From NCBI GenBank assembly GCA_025060555.1, contig JANXBC010000071.1:1-5413 (forward strand): 5,413 nt of DNA, in the 5' to 3' direction. The translations under genes and the position numbers were made by a program. Numbering within the stretch: the first letter of the stretch is position 1; every line of letters starts with the position of its first letter. This DNA is from Candidatus Bipolaricaulota bacterium. Its GTDB lineage: Bacteria; Bipolaricaulota; Bipolaricaulia; Bipolaricaulales; Bipolaricaulaceae. Positions 1 to 5,271 of the stretch are shown piece by piece. The notes beneath the pieces were generated by a model that was not told the origin of the DNA, ran no database searches, and saw nothing but the letters and a program-made list of their open reading frames with translations.

Positions 1-424
1 GATGGTGGAGGTGCCGCGCGCGGCCCTCACCGCCGACGAGGTCGCCAAGGAAGCGGAGTTCTTCTCCTTCGGCACCAACGACCTCACCCAGATGACCTTC
101 GGGTTCTCCCGGGACGACGCGGGGAAGTTCATCCGGGAGTACCTGGAGCGGCGGATCCTCCCCGAGGACCCCTTCGAGACCCTGGACCGGAACGGGGTGG
201 GCGAGCTCATGCGCATGGCCGTAGAGAAGGGGCGGCGGACCCGACCGGACCTCTCCGTGGGGATCTGCGGCGAGCACGGGGGCGAGTCCCGCTCCGTGCA
301 CCTCTGTCACGAGCTGGGGCTTGATTACGTGTCCGCCTCGCCCTGGCGGATCCCCGTGGCCCGGCTCGCCGCGGCCCAGGCCGCTTTGCGGGAGCGGGTG
401 AAAGCGGAGGTGGCCGGGGACTAA
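1..424 (+). CDS. ppdK: Pyruvate, phosphate dikinase, C-terminal end (partial)
   Basis: This is the last 140 or so codons of a gene that begins left of the window; base 1 ends a codon and the ATG at 2 is internal. The enzyme interconverts pyruvate, ATP and phosphate with phosphoenolpyruvate, AMP and pyrophosphate in the cytoplasm. The visible part belongs to the C-terminal PEP/pyruvate-binding TIM barrel. It shows FFSFGTNDLTQMTFGFSRDD (20 residues starting about codon 20), then GICGEHGGE (87-95) whose Cys89 is the family's catalytic cysteine, then GLDYVSASPWRIPVARLAAA, where the usual family wording is close to GLDYVSCSP. The normal end of the family is reached, so the 3' end looks intact. About 94% of codons end in G or C by my count, far above the neighbouring permeases. 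The TAA stop at 422-424 lies in a hairpin loop, and the next gene starts 11 bp later on the same strand. PEP synthase and PTS enzyme I are related, but the GTNDLTQMTFGFSRDDAG motif is characteristic of PPDK. Confidence 0.96.
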   Translation, partial: MVEVPRAALTADEVAKEAEFFSFGTNDLTQMTFGFSRDDAGKFIREYLERRILPEDPFETLDRNGVGELMRMAVEKGRRTRPDLSVGICGEHGGESRSVHLCHELGLDYVSASPWRIPVARLAAAQAALRERVKAEVAGD

Positions 425-438
425 AGTCCCCTGTCGTG
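406..438 (+). promoter_or_regulatory. Shine-Dalgarno, intervening hairpin and GTG start for the first permease
   Basis: GGAGGTGG at 406-413 is the only good ribosome-binding sequence ahead of the GTG at 436, but from GGAGG (406-410) it is 25 bases away. Between them, 416-431 reads GGGGACTAAAGTCCCC. This can fold as a 6-bp stem GGGGAC/GTCCCC with loop TAAA, and the loop contains the ppdK stop codon. Folding the hairpin out leaves 5 plus 4 bases between GGAGG and GTG, a normal spacing. Arrangements of this kind, with a hairpin between ribosome-binding sequence and start, are known from bacteriophage T4 genes 38 and 25. The sequence and pairing are seen directly; the role is inferred. The hairpin lacks a T tract, so a terminator is less likely. 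Confidence 0.45.
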
Positions 439-1377
439 TCACGCTTCGTTTTGTTGCGCGCGGCGGCCATGGTCGCCACCGTTTTGGTGGTGGCCATGGC
501 TGTTTCTTTAGTTCTCACCGTTCTTCCAGGTGATGCAGCCCGGCTCATGGTTGGAGCAGAGGCCACACCCGAACGATATGAGGCCGCGCGCACCGCCCTT
601 GACCTCGATCACCCCTGGCCGGCGCGCTTCGCCCGCTGGCTCTCCCAGGCAGTCCGCGGAGATCTCGGCATATCCTTTCGCTACCCGGCTTTCTCCGTAG
701 CCGAACTCCTCCAGCGCGGTCTGATGGTAACTTTTCCTTTGGCCGCCCTAGTAACGATGCTCTCCTTCCTCGTTGGGGTAAGCAGTGGGGTCCTCTGCGT
801 TGCGCGCTTAGGCGGATTTTGGGATACGTTCCTTTCCCTGGGGAACCAAATCTTTTTGGTGCTCCCAGAGTTTTGGCTGGGAATCCTCCTCGTTGGCCTT
901 TTCTCTGTGCGGTTGAAATGGCTTCCCGCTGGTGGATTTCCAGGTTGGGCTGCCCCACGGGCTTGGCTTCACCTCCTTCTTCCATGTCTGGCCCTTGCTC
1001 TCCCGCGCGCCGCTTATTTTTCCCGCCTTACCCGCGCCCTCCTTGCTGACGTACTTTTCACGGAATTCGTGCGCACAGCAAGGGCCAAGGGCCTTTCCGA
1101 GGCCAGGGTTTTGGGCAGCCATGCTTTGCGTAACGCTCTCCTACCCCTTGTGGCCAGCCTCGGTCTGTCTTTCGCCCGACTTTTGGCCGGAGCCTTGGTG
1201 GTGGAACAGGTTTTTTCCCTGCCCGGGTTAGGTAAATTTGCCGTGGAAGCAGCGCTTGGCCGCGATATCCCTCTTTTGCTTGGGCTATCCGTGCTTGTCA
1301 CAACGGTCGTGGTGATGGTGAGCACCATAGCAGACATCATCTACGGCTTTTTGGATCCTCGGATCCGCTACGCGTGA
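436..1377 (+). CDS. ABC importer inner-membrane permease, DppB/OppB family
   Basis: A 313-residue membrane protein, normal length for the DppB/OppB permease family (BPD_transp_1). With a DppC-type partner it forms the channel of a binding-protein-dependent importer for peptides or other family 5 ligands such as nickel or oligosaccharides. The first membrane segment is about residues 8-29, followed by LPGD (30-33) and GDLGISFRY (75-83), both typical of this subfamily. Further hydrophobic stretches lie near 97-121, 134-157, 177-193, 232-256 and 280-304. The cytoplasmic EAA loop that docks the ATPase is at about 210-239, starting EFVRTARAKGL with the key Gly219. The end FLDPRIRYA is also typical. 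The GTG start at 436 is preferred because it gives the usual short charged N-terminus; ATG 469 would trim it and has no ribosome-binding sequence. It lies just after ppdK and overlaps the next permease by 4 bp. The substrate cannot be read from the sequence. Confidence 0.93.
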   Translation: MSRFVLLRAAAMVATVLVVAMAVSLVLTVLPGDAARLMVGAEATPERYEAARTALDLDHPWPARFARWLSQAVRGDLGISFRYPAFSVAELLQRGLMVTFPLAALVTMLSFLVGVSSGVLCVARLGGFWDTFLSLGNQIFLVLPEFWLGILLVGLFSVRLKWLPAGGFPGWAAPRAWLHLLLPCLALALPRAAYFSRLTRALLADVLFTEFVRTARAKGLSEARVLGSHALRNALLPLVASLGLSFARLLAGALVVEQVFSLPGLGKFAVEAALGRDIPLLLGLSVLVTTVVVMVSTIADIIYGFLDPRIRYA

Positions 1378-1382
1378 CGCGT
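1370..1382 (+). promoter_or_regulatory. GTGA stop/start overlap inside a short inverted repeat
   Basis: The stop of the first permease (TGA 1375-1377) overlaps the GTG start of the second (1374-1376). The site is ACGCG-TGA-CGCGT, a perfect 5-bp inverted repeat with the stop codon in its 3-base centre. No clear Shine-Dalgarno sequence precedes the GTG, so the second permease is probably translated by ribosomes reinitiating after the first. The overlap is certain; the hairpin is short and may be fortuitous. Confidence 0.5.
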
Positions 1383-2219
1383 TTATTCCTTGGCCTTGTG
1401 TGCCTTCTTCCTGGGCTTGTTCTGGTGGTCGTGGGAGCATTTTGGCTCCCTTTTTCGCCAACGGCCGTGGTGGACAAGCCGTTCCTTTCCCCTTCCCTAT
1501 CTCATCCATTTGGTACGGACTGGTTTGGCCGTGATCTTCTTGCGCGGGTGATGGTCGGCGGACGCGCCAGCTGGACCGTGACCAGCGTCAGCGTAGCCGT
1601 AGCCGGTGTCCTTGGGGTTTTCCTTGGTCTGGTGGCCGGCTACTTCCGCGGGCCATTGGGCGAGGTTTTGGTAAGACTCGCCGACGGGATCCTCGCGTTC
1701 CCCTCGATCCTCCTGGCCTTGATAATCGCGGCCGTTTTGGGCCGCGGAGTACTGGGCGTGACGTTAGCCCTGACCATCTTCAACTTGCCGTACTTTCTGC
1801 GCTTGGCTCACGCCAAAGCTTTAGAGCTCCGGGAGCAAGAATTCGTCATCGCGGCGAAAGCAGCGGGAGCCAACGCCCTCCGCGTACTTCTCTTCCACAT
1901 CCTGCCCAATTTGGCCTCGCCCCTTTTGGTCCAGACCACATTCGCCTTGGGCACGAGTCTCCTCGCTGAGGCCTCCCTCTCCTATTTGGGGTTGGGTGTG
2001 CAACCGCCGCAGCCCACTTGGGGGCGCATGCTTTGGGAAGCCCAAAGTTGGCTAGCCCAATCCCCCTGGCCGGCGATCTTTCCCGGCCTTGTCATGGCTT
2101 TGGCCATACTCGGGTTGAACCTCCTGGGAGATTTCCTGCGCGACCTCCTGGACCCGCACCTACGCCCAATCCTCAGCCCTTTTCGGCTTCGGCGAGCGGA
2201 AGAACGTAAAGCGGGCTGA
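1374..2219 (+). CDS. ABC importer inner-membrane permease, DppC/OppC family
   Basis: A 281-residue membrane protein, partner of the upstream permease in the same importer. The first membrane segment is about residues 4-26. Next comes the family signature HPFGTDWFGRDLLARV (44-59), then hydrophobic stretches near 68-90, 109-131, 188-203 and 236-253. The EAA loop for ATPase docking is at about 156-186, beginning EFVIAAKAAGA with the conserved glycine, and is followed by SYLGLGVQPPQPTWG (203-217), another DppC/OppC hallmark. The GTG start at 1374 overlaps the preceding stop, indicating an operon and translational coupling. Members of the family normally end soon after the DP-x-LR motif, here DPHLR at 260-264. 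This protein runs on for 17 residues, rich in Arg and Lys, and the extra codons are almost exactly those overlapping the opposing binding-protein gene. No genes for the ATPase subunits follow. Confidence 0.93.
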   Translation: MTRLFLGLVCLLPGLVLVVVGAFWLPFSPTAVVDKPFLSPSLSHPFGTDWFGRDLLARVMVGGRASWTVTSVSVAVAGVLGVFLGLVAGYFRGPLGEVLVRLADGILAFPSILLALIIAAVLGRGVLGVTLALTIFNLPYFLRLAHAKALELREQEFVIAAKAAGANALRVLLFHILPNLASPLLVQTTFALGTSLLAEASLSYLGLGVQPPQPTWGRMLWEAQSWLAQSPWPAIFPGLVMALAILGLNLLGDFLRDLLDPHLRPILSPFRLRRAEERKAG

Positions 2220-3645
2220 GGCGAAGTCCACCCACGTTCGCACGGTAGGCGAGAATGCGGTGTGGGGCCTGCAGGAATACGTTCACCACTTCTTTGGCAA
2301 TCAAATATTGGGCAACAGTGTAGATGCTTTGCCGAACTTTAGGGTCAGCAAAAGCGGCGCCTGCGCGCAGAATTTCGTTTAGCTCAGGGTTTTCCCAGCC
2401 ACGACGGAAGTAGTAATCCGGGCGAGTCGGGCCGTAAAAGGCGAGGGTCAACGCCGGATCCAACCGGCCGACATGGCCGATCACCGTAAGCTCAAAGTCC
2501 CCTTGGTTATAAACGCGCTCAAGCCATGTGGGCCAATCCACGAGGACCAGCTGCAATGCGATTCCTACGTGGGCGAGTTGGGCCACCAGGACTTCCCCCG
2601 TGCGCACGTGAAATGCGTAGTTGGCCGGAAGCGTCAAAGTCGCCGTAAACCCTTGCGCGTACCCGGCCGCAGCCAAGAGCTCCCGCGCTCGCGCGGGATC
2701 GTACGGGTAGACCCAGGTCATGTCCGCGTAATAGGGGGCAGTAGGGGCCAGATGGCTTCCTACCGGTGAAGCGTATCCTAAGGCCACAAGGCGGATGAGC
2801 TCGTCGCGGTCCACAGCCGAGGCCAGGGCTTGTCGCACCCTCAGGTCATCGAACGGTGGACGTGTCTTGTTTATGGCGATTATTTGCACCAAATCCTGCG
2901 GGGCAGAAAGAATCCGCACGTCCTTGCTCTGACCCAGGGCTTGGGCAACCTCTGGGGTCACTTCGACCACCACGTCCACATCGCCGGCTTGGAGGGCGGC
3001 AAGCTGGGAGGTGGAATCAGAAATGAAACGGAAGACAAGAGCATCGAGTTTGGGTTTGGCATGGTCCCAATACCGTTCGTGGCGGACGAGCCGCAGCTGA
3101 TACCCCGGATCCCACCGGTCATAGCGAAACGGCCCTGTCCCCACGGGGTTTGCCCGAAGGTCGTCGCGGTCGGGCACAATCACGGAGTCACCCAAAGCAA
3201 GGAGGGTAAGGAACGAAGCATCGGGTTCTTCCAAGAAAAACCGGATTGTTTGCGGGTTGACCACTTCAATGCGCTTGATGGTTTGGAAATATTCGGGATG
3301 TACATGCCCACGATATGGGTCCTTTGCGCGCAGAAAGCTCTTCCTCACAGCCTCGGCGTCACACGGTGTGCCATCGTGGAACACCACATCCTCATGAAGG
3401 TGGAACGTATAAACCCGGCTATCCTCGGAGATCTCCCAGCTTTTGGCCAAAAGGGGTTGCAACGCACCCGCCTCGTTCACGCCCACCAGGGTTTCGTAAA
3501 GGTTGTACTGCAAAAGAAGGCGAATGATTGCGGCCGCATTAGTGGTTGGGTCCAGGGAGGGGGGCTCTGTGGACACGGCCACGACCAGCTCTGTTCCCAA
3601 AGCCAAGAACCCGCAGAGGAAAACGAGTAAAAACGCTCTGCTCAC
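2173..3645 (-). CDS. ABC importer substrate-binding protein, family 5 (DppA/OppA type)
   Basis: A 490-residue exported protein of the SBP_bac_5 family, which captures peptides or related ligands outside the membrane and delivers them to DppB/DppC-type permeases. Residues 1-17 look like a Sec signal peptide: a short N-terminus with Arg3, a hydrophobic core, and likely cleavage after ALG. Cys11 lies in the core but does not fit a lipobox, so a lipoprotein is unlikely. Family motifs include STEPPSLDP (25-33), SWEISED (69-75), VVFHDGTPCDAEAV (87-100), NPVGTGPFRY (166-175), AALQAGDVDVV (216-226) and FDDLRVRQALASAVDRDEL (265-283). The GTG start is set by AGGAGGAGG nine bases upstream. The last 47 bp, including the stop, overlap the end of the convergent permease gene. 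Its likely permeases are therefore on the other strand, unlike the usual single operon. Peptide is the commonest ligand, but nickel, sugars or others remain possible. Confidence 0.93.
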   Translation of the reverse strand: MSRAFLLVFLCGFLALGTELVVAVSTEPPSLDPTTNAAAIIRLLLQYNLYETLVGVNEAGALQPLLAKSWEISEDSRVYTFHLHEDVVFHDGTPCDAEAVRKSFLRAKDPYRGHVHPEYFQTIKRIEVVNPQTIRFFLEEPDASFLTLLALGDSVIVPDRDDLRANPVGTGPFRYDRWDPGYQLRLVRHERYWDHAKPKLDALVFRFISDSTSQLAALQAGDVDVVVEVTPEVAQALGQSKDVRILSAPQDLVQIIAINKTRPPFDDLRVRQALASAVDRDELIRLVALGYASPVGSHLAPTAPYYADMTWVYPYDPARARELLAAAGYAQGFTATLTLPANYAFHVRTGEVLVAQLAHVGIALQLVLVDWPTWLERVYNQGDFELTVIGHVGRLDPALTLAFYGPTRPDYYFRRGWENPELNEILRAGAAFADPKVRQSIYTVAQYLIAKEVVNVFLQAPHRILAYRANVGGLRLSPLYVLPLAEAEKG

Positions 3646-3678
3646 GGAGTGTCACCTCCTCCTCGGAGTGTCACCTCC
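3645..3678 (-). repeat. Tandem repeat in the binding-protein leader
   Basis: CGGAGTGTCACCTCC (plus-strand reading) occurs twice without mismatch, at 3645-3659 and 3664-3678, with a 19-bp period and spacer TCCT. On the coding strand each copy reads GGAGGTGACACTCCG, so it carries a Shine-Dalgarno-like GGAGG and a GGAG...CTCC inverted repeat with loop GTGACA. The downstream copy supplies the working ribosome-binding site and runs into the GTG start. The upstream copy has the same layout but AGG where the start codon would be. It looks like a duplicated ribosome-binding region; a regulatory role is inference. Confidence 0.85.
3655..3663 (-). promoter_or_regulatory. Strong Shine-Dalgarno sequence of the binding-protein gene
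   Basis: The minus strand reads AGGAGGAGG here, followed by nine bases and the GTG start at 3645-3643. It is the strongest ribosome-binding sequence in the window and fixes the start. It overlaps the downstream repeat copy, whose CTCC can pair with part of it. Confidence 0.8.
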
Positions 3679-3685
3679 ACGACAA

Positions 3686-3714
3686 AGCTTACCCCCACGC
3701 GAGAATTAAGGCAA
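3686..3714 (-). promoter_or_regulatory. Possible promoter of the binding-protein gene
   Basis: On the minus strand TTGCCT (3714-3709) is followed after 17 bases by TAAGCT (3691-3686). This matches the -35 consensus at 4 of 6 and the -10 at 3 of 6. A transcript starting about seven bases further on would begin near 3679, so the leader would consist almost exactly of the two tandem repeats. It lies in the 85-bp gap after coaX, where a separate promoter for the highly translated binding protein would make sense. The matches are weak and the call is tentative. Confidence 0.25.
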
Positions 3715-3730
3715 TGCGATATCTGAGGGT

Positions 3731-4492
3731 TCAGGGATTGCGTTCAGAGATGAGGCGAAGGCCGTCCAAAGTAAGCCAGTGATCCACAGCCTCGACTTCC
3801 GAGAGAAGGGGAGAAAGAAAAGAGGCCCATTCCCCTGTGGCCACTGTGTGGGCCTCTCCCTCTAGCTCTTTGCGCATGCGCCGGATCACGCCATCCACGA
3901 GGGCGGCATGCCCGAAAATGCTCCCCGCCTGCACAGCGGCCGTGGTGTTCTTGCCCAACACCGCGGGAGGGAGGGCTAAAGGAACACGGGGAAGCTGAGC
4001 CGTACGTTCGGCCAGGGCCTCAAGTCCGGTCCGTAACCCCGGGGCAATGGCCACCCCCACCAGGGCGCCCGGTGCGGCTACCGCCACGAAACTCGTAGCA
4101 GTGCCGAAATCCACAGCGATGCACGGGCCACCAAAGCGGGCATATGCTGCCACCGCATCAGCCACAAGGTCCGGCCCAACCTCCGCGGGGTTGTCCGTGC
4201 GGATGGCAAGCCCTGTGCGCACCCCAGGCCCCACCACCAACACCTCCGCCCCCAACCAGACCTCCCCCAATTCGCGGAACGTGGGGATCAACGGAGGGAC
4301 AGCACTAGCTAGCACCACCCGTTGGATGCGGTCCTCGAGGCCGTGTGTGCGCAAAAAGGACTGCAAAAGTACCGCGTATTCCTCCGCGGTCTTTTCCGGG
4401 ACCGTGCGTACGCGAAAACGCCCGCGCCACGCGCGTCCATCGTGTAAGCCAACGGTGATCAAACTGTTGCCAACGTCAACCGCCAAAAGCAC
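3731..4492 (-). CDS. coaX: Type III pantothenate kinase
   Basis: A 253-residue cytoplasmic enzyme that phosphorylates pantothenate, the first step of coenzyme A synthesis; length is normal for the family. The ASKHA-fold motifs are in order: the N-terminal phosphate loop DVGNS (6-10), VVLASAVPPL (59-68), VGPGVRTG (87-94), DNPAEVGPD (100-108) containing the putative catalytic Asp108, the second phosphate-binding motif AVDFGTATS (126-134), GVAIAPGL (146-153), AQLPRV (165-170) and GKNTTAAVQAGSIFGHAALVDG (180-201, quoted in part: GKNTTAAVQAGSIFG). The end has LTLDGLRLI (240-248). Two positions differ from common family wording: Leu109 follows the aspartate where GADR-type sequences have Arg, and ATGEWA (218-223) replaces the usual ATGG. 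The GTG start at 4492 is 2 bp after the stop of the upstream gene, with no strong Shine-Dalgarno sequence, so translational coupling is likely. Confidence 0.94.
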   Translation of the reverse strand: MLLAVDVGNSLITVGLHDGRAWRGRFRVRTVPEKTAEEYAVLLQSFLRTHGLEDRIQRVVLASAVPPLIPTFRELGEVWLGAEVLVVGPGVRTGLAIRTDNPAEVGPDLVADAVAAYARFGGPCIAVDFGTATSFVAVAAPGALVGVAIAPGLRTGLEALAERTAQLPRVPLALPPAVLGKNTTAAVQAGSIFGHAALVDGVIRRMRKELEGEAHTVATGEWASFLSPLLSEVEAVDHWLTLDGLRLISERNP

Positions 4493-4494
4493 GG

Positions 4495-4908
4495 CTAGAA
4501 CCCAGGCAGCTCTTGAACGAGGGCCTCATAGACCTCTTCGGTGATGAAAATCGGTGACCCAGTACGAATGGCCAAAGCCACAGAATCTGAAGGCCGGGCA
4601 TCAACCTGCACGGTGTCCCCTGAGGCCCGCCGAATATGGAGGGAAGCGTAGCAAATCCCTTCTTCCAGCCGATCCAGGGAAACACCCTCGAGGCTTGCCT
4701 CAAGTGCGGAGAGGACGTGCATTAGGAGATCATGGGTGAGTGGGCGTGGCGTAGCGTCCCCCCTCAGCCCGATCATTATGGACACAGCCTCCGCCTCACC
4801 AATCCTCAGCGGAACAAACCGGTCCTTCTCTTCTTGGGCGCGGAGGAGCAACACAGGCCCTCCGCTCTCCTGGTCCACGGCAATACCCGCCACCACAAGT
4901 TCGCGCAT
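4495..4908 (-). CDS. Bifunctional nuclease (BFN/DUF151) domain protein
   Basis: A 137-residue protein consisting of one BFN/DUF151 domain, related to Thermotoga maritima TM0160 and to plant proteins reported to have DNase and RNase activity. Its bacterial role is not settled. Visible motifs are MRELVVAGIAVD at the N-terminus, FVPLRIGEAEAVSI (31-44), PRPLTHDLLMHVL (54-66) and VDARPSDSVALAIRTGSPIF (102-121), with the conserved ARPSD segment. The reading frame is open to a possible ATG at 4998. The start at 4908 is chosen because homologous proteins begin at this MR-x-x motif, and because AGGTGG stands eight bases upstream while the extra 30 residues look unstructured and lack conservation signs. 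It ends 2 bp before coaX, forming a likely two-gene operon. I see no signal peptide or membrane segment. Confidence 0.9.
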   Translation of the reverse strand: MRELVVAGIAVDQESGGPVLLLRAQEEKDRFVPLRIGEAEAVSIMIGLRGDATPRPLTHDLLMHVLSALEASLEGVSLDRLEEGICYASLHIRRASGDTVQVDARPSDSVALAIRTGSPIFITEEVYEALVQELPGF

Positions 4909-5271
4909 CTTTTTCACCACCTGGGAAAAGATAGGCTTCCCTCTTTCCCTGACCAACCATGATAAGGGGTTCGAGGGTTGATGACCAGGCTGCAACATAC
5001 GATGGATTTGAGTCCACGCGGAAAAATGGGGTACAAGTTTCGTCCAAGCAATTCAACAGGGGATGGATGGATCAGGAGCGATTTGGCTAACATTCAAAAC
5101 GCATAAAGGAACAGCCGAAAGTAAAACGGATACGCGGTCTTATAGGAACAAGCGCGTCGGGGATCATTCTGTCAGTGCTTCAAACCAATTCCTCACACTG
5201 TTTTCCAAATATAAGCCCCAGCGCGCAAGATTTTTAGACAGGGAAAAGGAAAAGCGCGGAGACAAAGATTC
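4909..5271. other. Intergenic region without a convincing gene
   Basis: A 363-bp stretch between two minus-strand genes. Its right part (about 5041-5271) is roughly 46% GC, clearly lower than the genes around it. It presumably holds the promoter of the BFN-coaX pair and the end of the transcript from the right-hand gene, but I find no strong promoter or terminator. An imperfect hairpin lies at 5132-5157: arms ACGCG-(GT)-CTT and AAG-CGCGT, a two-base bulge and an eight-base loop. Read on the minus strand it is followed by a modestly T-rich stretch, so it could be a weak terminator. A GGAT triplet repeat occurs near 5060-5072. An open frame on the plus strand (5063-5323) has no recognisable protein features. 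Confidence 0.6.
4917..4922 (-). promoter_or_regulatory. Shine-Dalgarno sequence deciding the BFN start
   Basis: The minus strand reads AGGTGG here, eight bases before the ATG at 4908-4906. It supports this start over the upstream in-frame ATG at 4998 and over the two GTG codons at 4920 and 4917, the first of which lies inside the motif itself. Confidence 0.6.

Noticed and set aside
207..985. Minus-strand open frames opposite ppdK and the first permease
   Set aside because: Arg- and Pro-rich shadow translations of well-supported genes.
1353..1366. GGATC-CTCG-GATCC hairpin near the end of the first permease
   Set aside because: It encodes the conserved LDPRIR motif, so codon constraints explain it, and no T tract follows.
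2830..3630. 266-codon open frame on the plus strand
   Set aside because: It lies wholly opposite the binding-protein gene, which has clear family motifs. The frame has no recognisable domain or ribosome-binding site and is explained by codon bias on the other strand.
3722..3740. Short CTGA/TCAG hairpin at the end of coaX as a terminator
   Set aside because: Only a 4-bp stem with no following T tract on the minus strand.
4047..4544. 165-codon open frame on the plus strand
   Set aside because: It is antisense to coaX; the product is a low-complexity mix of Thr, Ser, Arg and Pro typical of a shadow frame.
4928..4956. TTGGTC-17-TATCTT promoter candidate for the BFN gene (minus strand)
   Set aside because: The -10 is fair, but the -35 is poor and transcription would begin at about the first base of the Shine-Dalgarno sequence, leaving too short a leader.
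4909..4998. N-terminal extension of the BFN protein to ATG 4998
   Set aside because: The added residues are not part of the domain, and a suitable Shine-Dalgarno sequence stands in front of ATG 4908.
4995..5040. tRNA T-arm-like sequence on the minus strand (GTGGACTCAAATCCAT)
   Set aside because: No acceptor stem, anticodon arm or D arm can be built around it.
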